Positions 1-13,210 of a stretch of DNA of 64,000 nucleotides are shown here, one piece after another. This DNA is from Brachycybe producta (Eukaryota > Arthropoda > Diplopoda > Playtdesmida > Andrognathidae), in contig JAUPFP010000140.1 in assembly GCA_036925085.1 (NCBI GenBank), positions 62,001 to 126,000 on the forward strand, given 5' to 3'. Position 1 is the first letter of the stretch; each line of letters begins with the position of its first letter. The notes beneath the pieces are model-generated. The model made no database searches, was not told the origin of the DNA, and saw only the letters and a program-made list of their open reading frames with translations. The position numbers were made by a program, and so were the translations under genes.

Positions 1-1317
1 TGGAAAAATAATCTTCTTCAATGTTTTTCTTGTTCATTCTTGGAGGGAAAGAGAGAGAGAGAGAGAGAGAGAATGACACCATAATTAACCCTTTGAACAC
101 CAATATATTTTTCTAAAGATATTTCAAACTTTTAATATAGAAATTTTCCATTAACCCTTTTTCTCATTTGAATATATAACACAAAATAAACATGTTGTGA
201 AAAATTCAAGCGTGGTCTAATTTGTAATCCTTGTGTCTTATTCTAGTCAATCTTATTACCATTATTATTATTATTATTACGTCCTTCTCCTTTTGCTAAT
301 TTAAAACCCCCTAGGATTAAGTATATTGGCGGCTCTTCTAGTATTAAACTTATATGACGATGATGATCGAAAAACAACGGTCACTTTTTACTAGAAAAAA
401 CAAAACAAAACAAACTTTTGTCTTAATTTTTCTCGCAGACAACAAAAAAAGAGATTAACAATTTTGATTGCAATATTTATTATTATTGTTATTCAAGTAG
501 AAAGAAAACTCATTAATTCCACTTTCACATTTTTCTCTTTTTTAATTGAACAACAAACAACTTAAAGGACTTTGAATCTTCTTTCTCGTCCTTTGTTTAT
601 ATTTAGAAAAATAAATCATGGATCACACATTTAATAATTAAAACGCAACAACCAACATTTGTTGGATCTAAGAAATTTCACATAATAATAAATAATATTA
701 AGTTAGAAACTCATTTAAACCAATTAATAATGAAAATAAATAAGAATTTTAATTTAGATTTCATTTCAATTTAAAATAATAATTGCTAATTTAACTTATC
801 GTTTGTATATTTCATGAAATTCACTAAAATTAAGTTTTGTATGTCTGATTAAAACACTAAACTAATTTCTAACCAAACTTAATTATTTTGTTTACTAATT
901 TTAACGTGAGATTTTGTTATTACTCTTAATTTTTAAAATTAAGATTTTGATTGATTTCAATCAAAAATTGAGCCCACCGATGAGATTTAAGCTCAATTTG
1001 AACATAAAAAAAACGGATAAGAAGAAATATATTTTCGATCCCATCGACGAAATTCGTTTAATATGAAAATATATTCCATTCCTTTCAATTTCGTGTTAAA
1101 CGTTTTCCCCCCCACTTGTAGTTTCTATTTCAGACTATAGGACCTAAAATCATATTGTGAGCTAAAGAAATATTGGAGAGTAGAAATGCTAAAGTTGGTT
1201 GCTTTCGCGCCTAATCGAAATTTAATTTTAAACAAGAAAATTAAACAAAAAACATGTCTGTTTCTTTGGTGCAAAAAAATGGGCTAAAAAGTAAAACCAG
1301 ATGTAATCTGTTCTTGT

Positions 1318-1500
1318 CTTGTTGGTGTAGTGGTTAGTGTCTCCTCAGCCAATTAATTATTAATGTTGGTCATGGGTTTCAATCCCCGTGCAATGAGAAT
1401 TATATTTTCAAATATATTTCAGAAGGTGGCCCACATTGGACAAACAAACAAACAAATTATATCAAGTTAAATAAAAACAACTAAACAAACAAATAGATCT
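1318..1500 (+). mobile_element. tRNA-headed SINE
   Basis: The head looks like a decayed tRNA gene. There is a box A-like TGGTGTAGTGGTTAGT at 1323-1338 and a box B-like GGTTTCAATCC at 1375-1385. Possible acceptor-stem halves CTTGTTG (1318-1324) and CAATGAG (1391-1397) pair with two wobbles. The anticodon arm is not clean, so a working tRNA is unlikely. About 45 bp of body follow, then a CAAA-type tail (caaacaaacaaacaaa, 1441-1456) and A-rich sequence, as in tRNA-derived SINEs. The family and the right end are uncertain. Confidence 0.65.
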
Positions 1501-1838
1501 ATTGGTCATCTTTAAATGTAACTCTGAAATAATAATAAAAAAGAACTTTTAAATTTGTAAAAAAAAAAACTAAAAAAAAGTTAAAACAAAAACAACATTT
1601 TGAAAAATAAAAGATAAAAAGTTGAAAAATTCTCTCTTTTTTAAAAAATAAAAATATGTAAAAGAATGAAAAAAGGGGGGGGGCTGAAGAAAGTACATTT
1701 ATAAGAAATAGAATACAATATATAGTATTTATTAATATATGTGACTTTGGATGGATGAAGATAGAGGACTCAGATATATATATATATGAAGTTTCAATTT
1801 CATAAAATATGCAAAAGACTTTTGTGTCTGTAAAATAT

Positions 1839-1840
<2 letters not shown>

Positions 1841-1876
<36 letters not shown>
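1841..1876. repeat. (TA)n microsatellite
   Basis: Pure AT dinucleotide run of about 18 units. It gives spurious Tyr/Ile open frames on both strands. Confidence 0.95.
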
Positions 1877-1879
<3 letters not shown>

Positions 1880-1986
1880 TCCAAATGAACCAAAAAAAAA
1901 TATATATATACATATATATACACAGAGTGTTGTCTGTTCCGATCGTTTCAAATTGACGCCATCTATAAATATATGCATATACATAT

Positions 1987-2488
1987 ACAGAGTGTGACCA
2001 AAACAAATCTATACAAATGCACTTTGGTTGTTAATAACTGCCATTGTTTATTTTCTCAAATTTAATTAAATTTAATAATTAAAAGAGTAAATGTCACAAT
2101 AAATATTAGATATAAAACAGCCTCAAGTTGCGCGGTTAAATCATTCCGAACACGCCTCCAAGTAACCCGTTCCCCATTCACCGTTCTCATCATTAAGTCT
2201 CGGATATCTTTTTTTTATTGCGTTTACAGAACTAATTGATAGATTTGCGTTGCTTACTGTATTAGGGGAAACTAATTCTGCAACCAAGTTTAGCTACGAA
2301 TCCGTGGTTAAGTCGAGGACACACATGCTGAAAAAAAAAAACCAGCTCAAGAAAGAAAATCGTCTAATTATTATAACATTTACTCTTAATTAATATAAAA
2401 GTTATTAAATTAAATTTAATAAAAATAAACAATGCCAGTTCTTAAGAAACCAAAATGTTTGGTTACTATTTTTTAAAAGACACTCTGT
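1987..2488. mobile_element. Mariner-like MITE, composite copy 1
   Basis: The ends are ACAGAGTGTGACC and its near inverse (gacactctgt), each flanked by TA as expected of Tc1/mariner-type insertion. Arms of about 125 bp are inverted repeats: actttggttgttaataactg then ccattgtttattt on the left, and their inverse at about 2430-2465. The motif agagtaaatgt occurs in both. The arms frame a second element at about 2117-2330. No transposase frame. The same arrangement recurs at 60622-61387. Confidence 0.75.
2117..2330 (+). mobile_element. Inner TA-type MITE nested in composite copy 1
   Basis: Starts at CCTCAAGTTGCGCGGTTAA and ends near AAGTCGAGGAC. The interior has tattgcgtttacagaac, then ttgatag, and ctacgaatccg. 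It matches copies at 39628, 60775 and 61036. The TIR (CAGTTAAGTCCTC type) is decayed here. It resembles pogo/Tigger-type MITEs by look only. Confidence 0.65.
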
Positions 2489-3164
2489 ATATATGTAAAT
2501 ATCTCTGTATGCAAATGACTTACTCTTTCTGTCTATTATTACGCGGGGAGCAACAATACCCCATCAAAAAAAATAAAGGGGAAAGGGGGGGGGAAAGATG
2601 GGGAATATAAAAACATTCGATTTCATAAAAATGTTCAACTTAAGAAGAAGAAGAAAAAAATAGAAAATCTTAAATATTGCAATATGTATTATGAATGAAA
2701 ATAAGAAGAAGAAGTTGCGGCGGCGGCGGTGATTTTTGGGGGAAAAAAATATTTTGCATTTTTTACTTTCAGTATTTTTCTTGAATACAAATTGCCTTTT
2801 GTTCTCAACAAAGATGAAAAACAATGAAGACAAAGATCTCCATTTAAAATAAGAGAACAAATGGTCCATCTTGACTATATGCTGACTGACCACTAGAAAA
2901 TCTAGGGTCATCTCATCATCATCATCATGATGGACAATGATTCATTTTAAAACACATTTTATGTTTAAAAAAAAAGATTTCTTCAAGAGTCTCTTTTTTT
3001 GTTGTTGTTGAAGTAATTTCCATGATGACTGACTGATTATTTTACAAAATGAACGTTTTTTTTAAAATCGAAGTTTGAAGAAGAAGAAAATAACGTTTTA
3101 TTTCTTTACTCTTCTAGTTTCTAGCAAACATCATCAGGTGATTTTCGTATTCAGTTGTTTTAAT

Positions 3165-3500
3165 GCAGTGTCTCGGAGCAACACGAAATGAGAAATTGAA
3201 AACGTGTCAAAAGACTAGAACGGGTAGCTAAATTAACTTCAAAAGGATTTTTAATGTTCGTTATCTTTTAAAATAAGAAAATTTTATAAGAAATTCAGAA
3301 AACATCCGATTGCTTAAATTGGATCATTTTCAAACTAACAAAAAGTTTATTTTGAAAGATATCGAACATGAAAATAAACTATTAAGTGAGCTATACGATC
3401 CCTTCTAGTTTCTAAAACACTATCAACTTTTAACTTCATTTTGCTCCTGATTAAGACACAGAATAATAAGCGAGAGCCCCGTTTACACTTGAAAATCACC
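3165..3500 (-). mobile_element. F1 fold-back element
   Basis: Left arm has gactagaacgggtagct; right arm has aaaagtttattttgaaagat, then cccttctagtttctaaaaca and a trailing cgagagccccgtttacactt. The centre ttaaattggatcattttcaa gives minus orientation in the convention used here. Confidence 0.75.
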
Positions 3501-4005
3501 ATAAAAAAGAAGGAAAAAAAATCCTAAATTTTGATCAATTTTGTCTTTTGTTTTCCAAAAGAAAGAAGAAAATCAAAAATTAATCAAAAGAAACAAAATG
3601 AAAAAAAAAAAAATACAAAATCTAAATACATTTTGAGAAAAAACAAAAGAAGAGAAATAAAACGAATTCTAGTATCAAAAATAAAGGGGGGGGGGGGGGA
3701 TAAAGTAGGGGAATAAGAAGGGGGGAACAAAAGACATGACGAAAGCAATTCATGAATTTTTTAAGTCAATAACAAAAGTGTAACTGATGGAGAGGGGGGC
3801 ACCACCACCACCCTTTGAAATGGGGCCCCTCCCCCCCCCATATATTACAATATGAAGCATCTCTCTCTCTCTCTCACTCTATTGAGTAATGTTCAATATT
3901 TTAATTCCCAATCTCTTTCCCTCTCATTAATATATAGATGAAATGTCTTTCTCTATTTCTAGTCTAATATTAAACAAAGAGAAAGAGAGAGATTGCAATG
4001 AGATA

Positions 4006-4008
<3 letters not shown>

Positions 4009-4073
<65 letters not shown>
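4009..4073. repeat. (TA)n microsatellite, 65 bp
   Basis: The longest pure AT dinucleotide run in the window. Confidence 0.95.
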
Positions 4074-4076
<3 letters not shown>

Positions 4077-4850
4077 CGTATTATGGAAAAAAGCAGAATA
4101 AGTAGTAAAAGTCTGAATATATAATAATATAAATATATGTAGATATATCTGACTTTTTGTATTTGTAATATGTAGAAATGGGTAATCGATATGCAAATGA
4201 GCATTGTGCTGCACCAAACAATCAAATGTATGAGAGACTCTCCATCTCCAAATGTTGTTATATCTGTATATATATATAAATAATCCACCCAACAACACCC
4301 CCCCCCCCCCCCAAAAAAAAAGCAATCAGTCGTCCATATGTAAAATGCATCTTCTACAAAATATATATAATATGGCTATTCTAATCTTTGAAGTTATTTT
4401 TCCCAATGAATATATAGGAATCCAAACCCCCCCCCCCATTTGTAGCCACCATACATAGAGATCTGTATATTAGAATTTTCAGGGGGAGGAAGGAGGATCC
4501 TCAACCCAACAAACCCCCATTTAGATTCAAAAACAATAAATTCCCCTCCCCAACAAAACCCCTCTATAATTCCGCCTTTTCTCAAATGCAATTTGAAGTT
4601 TTCTTCTTATTATTATTCTATAGGAAATATAGAAGGAAATCTTAAAGCCTAATTTACTAATTAAGCACATATTTAAATAAAATACGTGTTTAATGATGAT
4701 TATCAACATTATTATATAAAATACTGGAAGGGATTCAATTGATGGATTGTTGAAATTGTTCAACAGCTTCATTTGATTTGTGTTTAGAAAACATAAAATC
4801 TCAGTTTCTTATAGTCTTAAAAGTTAGAAAGTACAAAGAGAGAGAGAGAG

Positions 4851-5155
4851 AAATTAAAGTGTTTTAAGAAACTAGAATAGGTAACTTGAATCGATGTCTC
4901 TTAAGAACAGCTGATTTCCAAAGAACAAAATTAAGAGAAACTAGAAATGGCGGTTGGAAACCATTTAATGTTTTAATTTCAATGTTGATATATTTCAAAA
5001 TAAACTTTTTCTAGACATTGTTTTTAAAAAAAAAGAGAATATCGTCTGCACACTGAAATAACAATCTAATTTTGAAAGAAATATCGACCTATAATTAAAT
5101 GATTTCTAGTTTCTAAAACACTTAATTTTCTCTTCATTTTACTCTATTTTGAAAA
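4851..5155 (-). mobile_element. F1 fold-back element, left arm partly duplicated
   Basis: The left-arm tag gaaactaga occurs twice (about 4868 and 4938). The right arm reads atttctagtttctaaaacac then tctcttcattttac. The interior has atatttcaaaataaactttt and, on the right, ttttgaaagaaatatcgac. Confidence 0.65.
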
Positions 5156-6464
5156 GAGGAATTTCACATTTTGAAACAAAGTTTCAATATTTTCGATTTT
5201 GTTATTTTTATTGAATATTATATATGTTAAAAAATGAAATTTTGTTTTACAAAATAAACGATTCTGGGTCTCTTTTTCTGTGGTGTTTTAAGAGATAATA
5301 TGAGAGAAAGAAAGAAAGAAATGGACAAAAAAAAAGCATTTTTGCCAAAAACTGAAACACAAATTAATGTCACATACACAAAACACAATACAAAAGATGT
5401 CTTCTTTTTAACCCCCCCCCCCCCTCTTTTATTTTTCAAAATAAGAGAGAAGGTTAATATTATAAGGGGGGGGGGGGTGGGTTTGGTTGGATGTTTCGAT
5501 AATGATACCAATAAATTAAGGGGGCCTTTTTGCATATTAAAAGACACAATCACTTTTGGTGAATATATATGCCTTTTTCTTATATTCCCTATCTTTCTCT
5601 CTCTCTCTCTCTCTTTCTCCCCTATTTACCCCTTTTATCCCCTTTCTTATCCCCAACCCCCTATTTTTCTACCCGATCTTAAAAATGAATGGAATCAAAG
5701 GAAGAAGAAGAAGAAAAAGAAGAAAAAAAGATTGTTGTTGTCTTTATTTCTAATATGATCATCATTTCACAGAAATGGCTGCTAAAAACGAGAGAGAAAA
5801 AGACCCAAAAAATGTTTTAAGTATTAGAAAAGATCTATATATTATTATTATATACAAAATGTAATAATATATTCTATATATATGTATAATATAAAGGGTC
5901 TTATAGAGGGTATAAGGGGGGGAGGGGGTCTTTGTTTTGCATGCATGACCTGTTGTTTGGGATTAAAAACTATCCATTTGGACCTCATTTATAACACAAG
6001 AGAGACGAATTCAGAAAAGGGGGGGTTTTTAGGATGAGGGAGAGAAGGGTCCTTTTTTTGGTGGATTGAATCAGAATATCCTTTTCAAAATCCCACCACC
6101 CTATTTTCCAATAAAAATCCTTCTACAATTTTTGGTGTCTTTTGTTTTGTCTTCTTCTTCTTCTTCTTAGTTTTTGGACTTAAAACAAAAGAGAATGGTC
6201 ATAAAATTGAATTATGGAACCATAATGTATGCAATATCCGCATACATACTAGAAAGGTCGAACTCTTCTTTTCTTCTCTTTTTCTTGTAACAATTTTTAG
6301 AACAATTGTCTCTTTCTTTTGTCTTTTTTGAAACAATTTTTATTTTGTCTTAATTTTACAAGAAGACATTTTTTTTAGTCATTTTCTTTTATTAAAATGT
6401 TTTTTTTTTTTAATAACAAATTGATTTTCGAATTCCGGTTATTTTTTGCAAGTTTCAAGAAGAG

Positions 6465-6770
6465 CAAAACATTTAAGAGAAATTGAAAAGTGTATTAAAA
6501 ACTAGAACGGTTGATGAATCGATATTTTCATTTTGGTATTTTTTTAAAATAAGCTTTTTATTTCAGTTTTGAAAATAACATAATATAAAAAAAAAGTTTA
6601 TTTTGAAAGATCAAGTCAACAGGAAAATACATCTTAAATGACTGAGATACCCTTCTAGTTTCTAAAACAGAATTCAAGTTTCTCTTCATTTTAAACCTGA
6701 AAAAGACATAAAACTATCAAAACAGTTCGAGAAGCTTTTCTACTTTTTAAAACCACATTAACTAAAATTC
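6465..6770. mobile_element. F1 fold-back element
   Basis: Left arm gtgtattaaaaactagaacg; right arm gtttattttgaaagat and acccttctagtttctaaaac, followed by the outer segment gttcgagaagctttt. Confidence 0.7.
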
Positions 6771-6832
6771 TATAAAAAAAATAACTCATTGTAAAATTAA
6801 AATTAAATAAAACTAAAAGTTACACGTATACA

Positions 6833-6846
6833 CCACTAGAGGGCGG
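6833..6846 (+). promoter_or_regulatory. CTCF-type motif
   Basis: CCACTAGAGGGCGG fits the 14 positions of the published vertebrate/fly CTCF core (CCASYAGRKGGCRS). It sits in anonymous intronic sequence. A single match in 64 kb could be chance. Confidence 0.35.
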
Positions 6847-6947
6847 CACACGTCTCATAAGTGTACCTACAAAATAAGGCGTAAGAAGGGGAGGGGGGGG
6901 GGGGAGGAGGGAGGGATGGAGGTTGCGCAACTTTTAGATTCAAAGTT

Positions 6948-7100
6948 TCATTTGAAACTAGAAGAGTAAAAGAATAAACTTTTTATTTCAGATACAAAGT
7001 TTATTTTGAAAGATATCAAATATGAAAATAGACATTCGGACTCGAATTTCTCTCTTTAATGACGTTTGTTCCTCTTCTGAAATTGGAGAATTAACAAAAC
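6948..7100. mobile_element. F1 element, partial
   Basis: Has gaaactagaagagtaa, aataaactttttattt and, almost directly after, aaagtttattttgaaagata. The two arms are nearly fused, with the centre missing. Confidence 0.6.
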
Positions 7101-8530
7101 AGAATTCAAAAATCACCTGTTCATAAAAACATCTTTAAAAAACTAGAATGTTCAAAAATTCATCTTTTGACAACAAAAAATGGTTCAGAATATAATCCTT
7201 TTAGAAAATCCCTCTCTAAAAAAAGTATTTCAATATATTCAAATATGAACTTTTTTTTAGATGACTTTTGAATAAAAAGTTATAGTTTTTCCAACTGAAA
7301 ATTAATAATAGAATAAAAACTATAAAAACAGAAAGAAACCCCCTGAAAAAAAAATCCCCCCCCCCTTAAAAAAAGGTTGATTCATGAAGAAAGAAGTAAA
7401 TTTGACAGTGGATTTATGATTATATAAGATATCTGCATACTTTATAACTAAAATATGCATAAATTTGTATAAAAACTAGAAAGAGAAAAAAAGGCACTCA
7501 TTTTTTAAAATAAAATATCTAAAAAAAAGTCCATTTTGAAATGAGTGTGACTTGAAGTGCTCAATATTTTCACCCCAAATATCCCTCAAACCCCCTCTTA
7601 AATGTCTCACGGAGCTTTTTTTCCATCTGGTCCTTTCCTTTTTTATTAATGGGACCCACAACCACTAACATCAAGGGGGGGGGTGCACACACCATTCTCC
7701 CCTCCCCACACTTATCCCTTCTTTCCCCCACCCCAAACCCCTGATAAATTGTGAGAATTTCACCACAGACACTCACACTTTTTACCCCCCATTTTTCTAT
7801 ACAGAAAGGGTTTTTTCAGGAGGGTTTTAGAGAGAGAGAGAGAGAGAGAGAGTGCGGCCTTCAAAGGGCCCTTTTCCCTTTCTCAAAAAAAAAAAAAAAC
7901 ACCAACATTTGGTGGAATTTAATGACATGAATCGTAGCTATTTTTTTCTCCATTAGTGCAATCACCCATCAACCCCTCCCCTTCCCCCACCCCATTTTTG
8001 CATAGGAAAAATATCCCATTTTGTTAAAGGGAAAGGAGGGCTGGGCCCCCCTTCCCCTCAGATCGTAAAAATGTCGCCCAAAATGCAAATTAAGATCTGC
8101 CACCTCATAAACCATAAGCAGCCATTTCAAATGACGACAAATCCACTTTCTCTTTTTAACCCCCTCCCCTTATATTACACATTTACATTAATCACAAGGG
8201 GCTTTTACACTTCTAGATAATATTACTATTATTAAGAGTACCTTTTTTTTTTTTTAGAAATTTATAAGAAAAAAAAAGGTAACAAGAAAAACTGCAAAGT
8301 TAGAAGATAAATATTCGAAATTTCCTCCACCCCCCCCCCCCCTTAAAAACTAGAAAGAAACAAAACTTATTTTAGAGATCATCCTTTTAAAAAACATTGA
8401 AGTAAAATTCGTTAAAAATGTTAGAGAAATGTTAGAGAATTTCAGAAAAAAGTCATAGAACTGTGACAAGTCATATCTTATGAAGATACTGCTTATGCGC
8501 TATTATTTTATTACTTTGTCATATTATTCT

Positions 8531-8705
8531 GTACATCAGTCAATGACAGTCATACGATAATTGTTATATAGTTAATGTGACTGCTACAAGGTTATGATCT
8601 AGATATGACACCTATGTACACAAGTCAATAACAGTCTTAGGGCAATAGTTATTTTGTAATTTGCTTTTGTGACTGTTACACAATGTTATGGAGTTAGATA
8701 TGACA
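8531..8705 (+). repeat. Degenerate tandem duplication, about 86-bp unit
   Basis: Two adjacent units share gtaca, then cagtca/aagtcaat, gacagtc, tgtgactg and gttatg followed by agatatgac. A weaker third unit precedes them (8465-8525). Confidence 0.55.
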
Positions 8706-8769
8706 ATTTCCTATCATTTTCTGCCTGTAATGAGACACATACTTTCAGAAACAACATTAAGAATAAACT

Positions 8770-9230
8770 GAAACTGTTTTAGAAAACTAGAAGTCAATTA
8801 AATCCCTTAAAGAAAATTTGGCTCGTGTTTTAAGACACTAGAAGGATGAATTGTTTAAGAGAACTTTCGTAATATCTTTTAAAATAAACTTTTTATGTGA
8901 ATTTCAATTTTATGATTTGCGTTTTCCCTTTCAAATTGAACAAAAAAACTTAAATTCAGACATTTTCAAACTGAAACAAGAACGAACCTCTCAAACTCTT
9001 GTTTCAAAAAAAAAAAAAAATATGAAAGCCTTTTAAAAACAAGAAAATCAATTAAGACCTTCTAAAGTATGCTTTTATATAACATCAAATAAAATGTATA
9101 AAAATCTAAAAACAATTCATTTTAAAAGATGAAAGCCATCTTAAGCGATTCAATTAGTCTCTTCTAGTTTCTAAAATACTTTCAATTTTATTTCTTGAAT
9201 GTTACTTGAAAAAGCTGAGTTTGCAAAAAA
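8770..9230. mobile_element. F1 element, eroded
   Basis: Several left-arm tags (gttttagaaaactagaag, gttttaagacactagaag), aatatcttttaaaataaact, and a right arm tctcttctagtttctaaaat at about 9160. Probably more than one insertion. Confidence 0.55.
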
Positions 9231-10627
9231 ATAATCTCATTCAATATTTGCAACTTTTTACGAAGAAAACAAACTGCAGATTTATTGAAAGACTTTCCAA
9301 GGGTCCAACAGCAGAACAACAACAAAAAAAGCGACCAATTGATAAATTTAAGACGGAAAAAGTTTTGGCGTCACTTTCATTTGTAGGATTTTTCTTTTTT
9401 GAGGGACCCAAACTGTCATCCATGAAAAAGAAGACCATTTGAAATGTGTCTTTTACTAGAAGAGCAACATTCCATCCTCCTCCTCCTCCTTATGTCAAGT
9501 TATTTATCTATTTACTTTTCGAATTAATTTATTGGACTGACAAGAAATACTAAAAACGGACCGAAAAAAGAAAGTGGAGGAAGAAGAAGAAGAAGAAAAA
9601 AAAGACACTTCTAGTATATTATTAAATCATGAGTGACTCCATATATATATATTTGTGTGTCCATTGAACAAAGACACAAAATATATATATTTATTATAGG
9701 TCCATATATAAAAAAAAGTGGGAGGAGGAGGAGGAGGAGGAGGGCTTTTAAGGCAAAGGGTCATCTCTTCCCTCTGATGGACCATCAAAATCAAAAACCA
9801 CTTTCCCGTTTTTTGAGGGAGTTAGTTCTCAATGACAAATGGACATTGAGAGAAGTCGTGGTCATTCTCCCTTTCTCTATGTCTATCTTATGTAGAATAT
9901 AAAATCAGTCATTCTACAAAACACACAAAAACAATTCACAGTAAATCTACACATTGACTAAGATTGTTGTGCAAATTTGCAAAATGGTTAAATAACAAAA
10001 AGACATTTAACTCTCTAATCTTTAAATGTGCCCTAAAACTCTTTTAAGTCAATTCTGCATAGTAATTTAGTAATTACTATCAAAATAGTGGTGGCATTAC
10101 AAAAAAAAAACAACTGACTAGTGACTTTGTAAAATGACTGATTTTTTCCACTATGAGCAAAGTGGGAAAACTATTTCTTTGTTGTTTTCCTTCCATTGGT
10201 TGTCACACAACATCTATAAAACATGTTTTAAAATATGTATTTCGGACATTTTTCGACAGTTCCAATGTTCATTCAACCAATTCAAAAATGGATGGAATGG
10301 ATCATCCATTTGTATAGGAGGAGGTGGGGGTGGGGGGATTTCCATTAGGACCCTTCTTCTCTCTCTCTTTCTATCCAACCCCCTCTTAAAACATACTTTG
10401 TTTATTTTATAGTTCTCATAACATTTTTTATTTTGAGCCATCATATATTTTATATAGTGGACACACACACACACTGGACAAATACAACTTCGTTTTTCCC
10501 TTTTAAATTTAAATAAAACTACAGGTAGGTACTATTACTTTCGTCTAATTAGCAACAAAAATTGAAAAATATGCAAATGAAAGAGGAACAATTAGAATTT
10601 CTGCTTTCTTAGCACAAAAACACACTA

Positions 10628-10950
10628 AGAAAGTGTTTTAAAGACTAGAAAAGTAAATGAATCACTTGATTGCACATTTTTCGCGTTAATATAATTAATA
10701 ATTAAGGCAAATTGAGATTACACATTTTCGAATTTTTACGTCAATTTGGAACAAAAAAAATAATTAAAAAACGGCCACCCTAACATCAAATTTCAGTTAT
10801 TTTCAAACTATAATAAAAAATAAAGTTTATTTTGAAAGATATCAGCATTTAATTTCGGTACAATATTAAAACACTTTCTAGTTTTTCTTCATGAATTTCC
10901 TCTTCGGAAAGAATAGAATAATCAAGAGTTCGAAAATCAGTTATTTCATA
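10628..10950. mobile_element. F1 fold-back element
   Basis: Left arm aagtgttttaaagactagaa; right arm gtttattttgaaagatatca and aaacactttctagtttttct, followed by gaatagaataatcaagagtt. Confidence 0.7.
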
Positions 10951-11957
10951 TCCCATCATCATCATCATCTTAAGCGTGTGTTTTTTACTCTTCTACTTTC
11001 AAAATAAGCCATTTCCAGTTTGTTTTATTAAAAGAACAAGGTTCTTGGTGGTCTTTTAAAGTGACAAATTCAACAACGTTAAATATTAACAAGTAAGTTG
11101 GGCTTTTGAGGCAACTGAGTGACCAACCAGTGATTTGATGTTGGCCCCAATTAAGATTAATCAAAGTGACCCCTCCACTCTATTAGAACAAAAATTCCAT
11201 AGATACCATCATCATTACACACAGAATAACAAAAGAGAGATTCTTAATATTATTATTCTTCTCCTAAATATGTCTAGACATTTACTGTTTATTATAATAA
11301 TAATAATAATAATAAAAGGTAGAATAACAAAGGGGAAAAGGGGGGTAAAGGGGGAAATGTGGTTTGGTGGTCATGGACACTCGGACATTCCTCAAGCGTC
11401 CATTTAACTTAATTTTTCTCATTCTCTCTTTCTATGCCTAATTAAGAAACTTGAATTATTAGAGAGCCCCCACTTTTAATTATATTTTTTTATATATATA
11501 TCGTTCATTTTGAAATACAAACCTTCTTTTGTTGTGTTTCTTTTCTGATGAAAGGGTTAAAGAGTTCCGAAAAAAAGAAACCCCCTAATTTGAACCCGCC
11601 TTTTCCCCTATGAGAGTCGTTTGGAATAATAATAATAATGGTCACACAATGCATATAAATCAAAACGGACAACAAGTCTATTTGTTACTATGAGACATGT
11701 ATACATATAAATTATTATGCATGCTTGACCACTGGCTACTAATTTAGAAGAAGAAAAATTGGCCAAAAATTTATACAATAAAGATTCCAATGCAACTTTT
11801 TACTAAACCCACCACAAAAAAAAATGGACAAACTGATTCTTGAAGACTTCTTTCTTTATAGGAACGTCTTTGGCCCCAAAAGACAATTTCTTATTAAAGT
11901 GAGTTTAAGAACAGCCAATATTTGAACTCTTTTTCAGGAAAAAAAACAAACTACTGT

Positions 11958-12180
11958 ACAGTGTTTTAGAAACTAGAAGGGGCTATTAGCTCAATCACTT
12001 CAGAGGGTATGTTTTTCATGTTTAATAAATTTTTTGTACGAAAATAACCCTTTTAAGTAATTCAGCTACACGTTAGAGTTTCTAAAACACTTTCTAGTTT
12101 TTCTCTTAATTTTGCTCCTGATTAAGACAGAATAACGAAATAGTTCGAAAATCAGCTGTTGTTCATAAAACACCTTAAAG
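11958..12180. mobile_element. F1 fold-back element, short centre
   Basis: Left arm gttttagaaactagaagggg and agctcaatcacttcagaggg; right arm agagtttctaaaacactttc. Outer part attaagacagaataac and gttcgaaaatcagc. The centre is much reduced. Confidence 0.75.
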
Positions 12181-12247
12181 GGTCCTAAAATAACAATGAA
12201 CCATCCATAATTTGTTTAATTTTTGAGAAAAAAGTTTCTAAAATATG

Positions 12248-12342
12248 GTTAAGAGGCTAGAGTTCTCATATAATATAGTTACTCTGCAATTGGACTAGAG
12301 AGTTATACTGGTTTAAATTTAGTCTCTAACAGGTCTCTGTAT
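12248..12342. repeat. F3 short palindromic repeat
   Basis: Has aagaggctagagttctc and, about 80 bp on, tagtctctaacaggtctctg, an imperfect inverse. The same pair occurs at 18.80, 25.30, 26.52, 33.70 and 37.51 kb. Confidence 0.55.
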
Positions 12343-13210
12343 TATTATCTTAATTATGTGACCGTGTGTGGCCCTTGAAACCCATAAGTGGCCCACTCTA
12401 AATTCACATCTACCTGAAGTCCATTATATCTGAATTCCATCTCTGAAAAAACGTTTTTTTTTTCTTCTTCTAACTAATAACTAGAAGAGTCACACGATTA
12501 AAACATGTTTCAAAATGGACACATTTTTTATGCTCTCAAAAGTGTTTTTAATCTCATCAAAAAAACACAAAACAAAAACCATCAACTGTAAAATTCCATT
12601 AAGAAGAGGAGGAGAAGTCACAACCACCCACGACCCACCATTAAGACAGATTAGGACCGACCCACCCCTTAATATCCCATGGTGCACTTTGTCAAAAAAA
12701 TGTGAACAACAAAAATTATCTCACATAATAGAAAAACACCGAAATCTTACCTTTTTCTCTCTCTCTCCATCTGTCTTAAAGAAATTTAAATAAGATGGAT
12801 GAAGAGAGAGAAAAAATTTAAAGATTTGTTTTTGAAGATATAGAAATCAGTTTTTCACATTCTTAAATTATCTCATGGTTAAGTTTAAAGCTTAATTTGA
12901 TTTCTTTTGTGATTTTTAATCTTTTTTTTTTTCTGACTATATGAACAAACTTCAACAACAAACAACAATCAAAAGTAGAACAACAACAAGTTTTTGTTGT
13001 TAGAAAATTAGTGAAGAGGAACATCTTTCATATTGAAACATCACTTAAATGTGTTTGTGTGAACGGGACAATAGAAATTAAAATAAATATCACATATTCC
13101 GAAATTAAGACAAGAAGAATTTTTTAAAAAAAATTGCTCTCCACATTCACTTTGAAACAGACCTCCCCCCCCCCCTTTCAAGAAACCCTCCTTTAAATAA
13201 TAATCAAAAA

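Noticed and set aside
1318-1397. A working tRNA gene.
   Set aside because: The acceptor stem and T arm can be drawn, but the anticodon arm is not regular and the sequence continues into a SINE body and CAAA tail.
1732-4325. Frames made of Tyr-Ile repeats over TA runs.
   Set aside because: Pure translation of dinucleotide microsatellites, present on both strands.
5300-5758. 152-codon plus-strand frame.
   Set aside because: Made of Pro, Phe and Lys runs from C, T and A homopolymers, with no start context or homologue.
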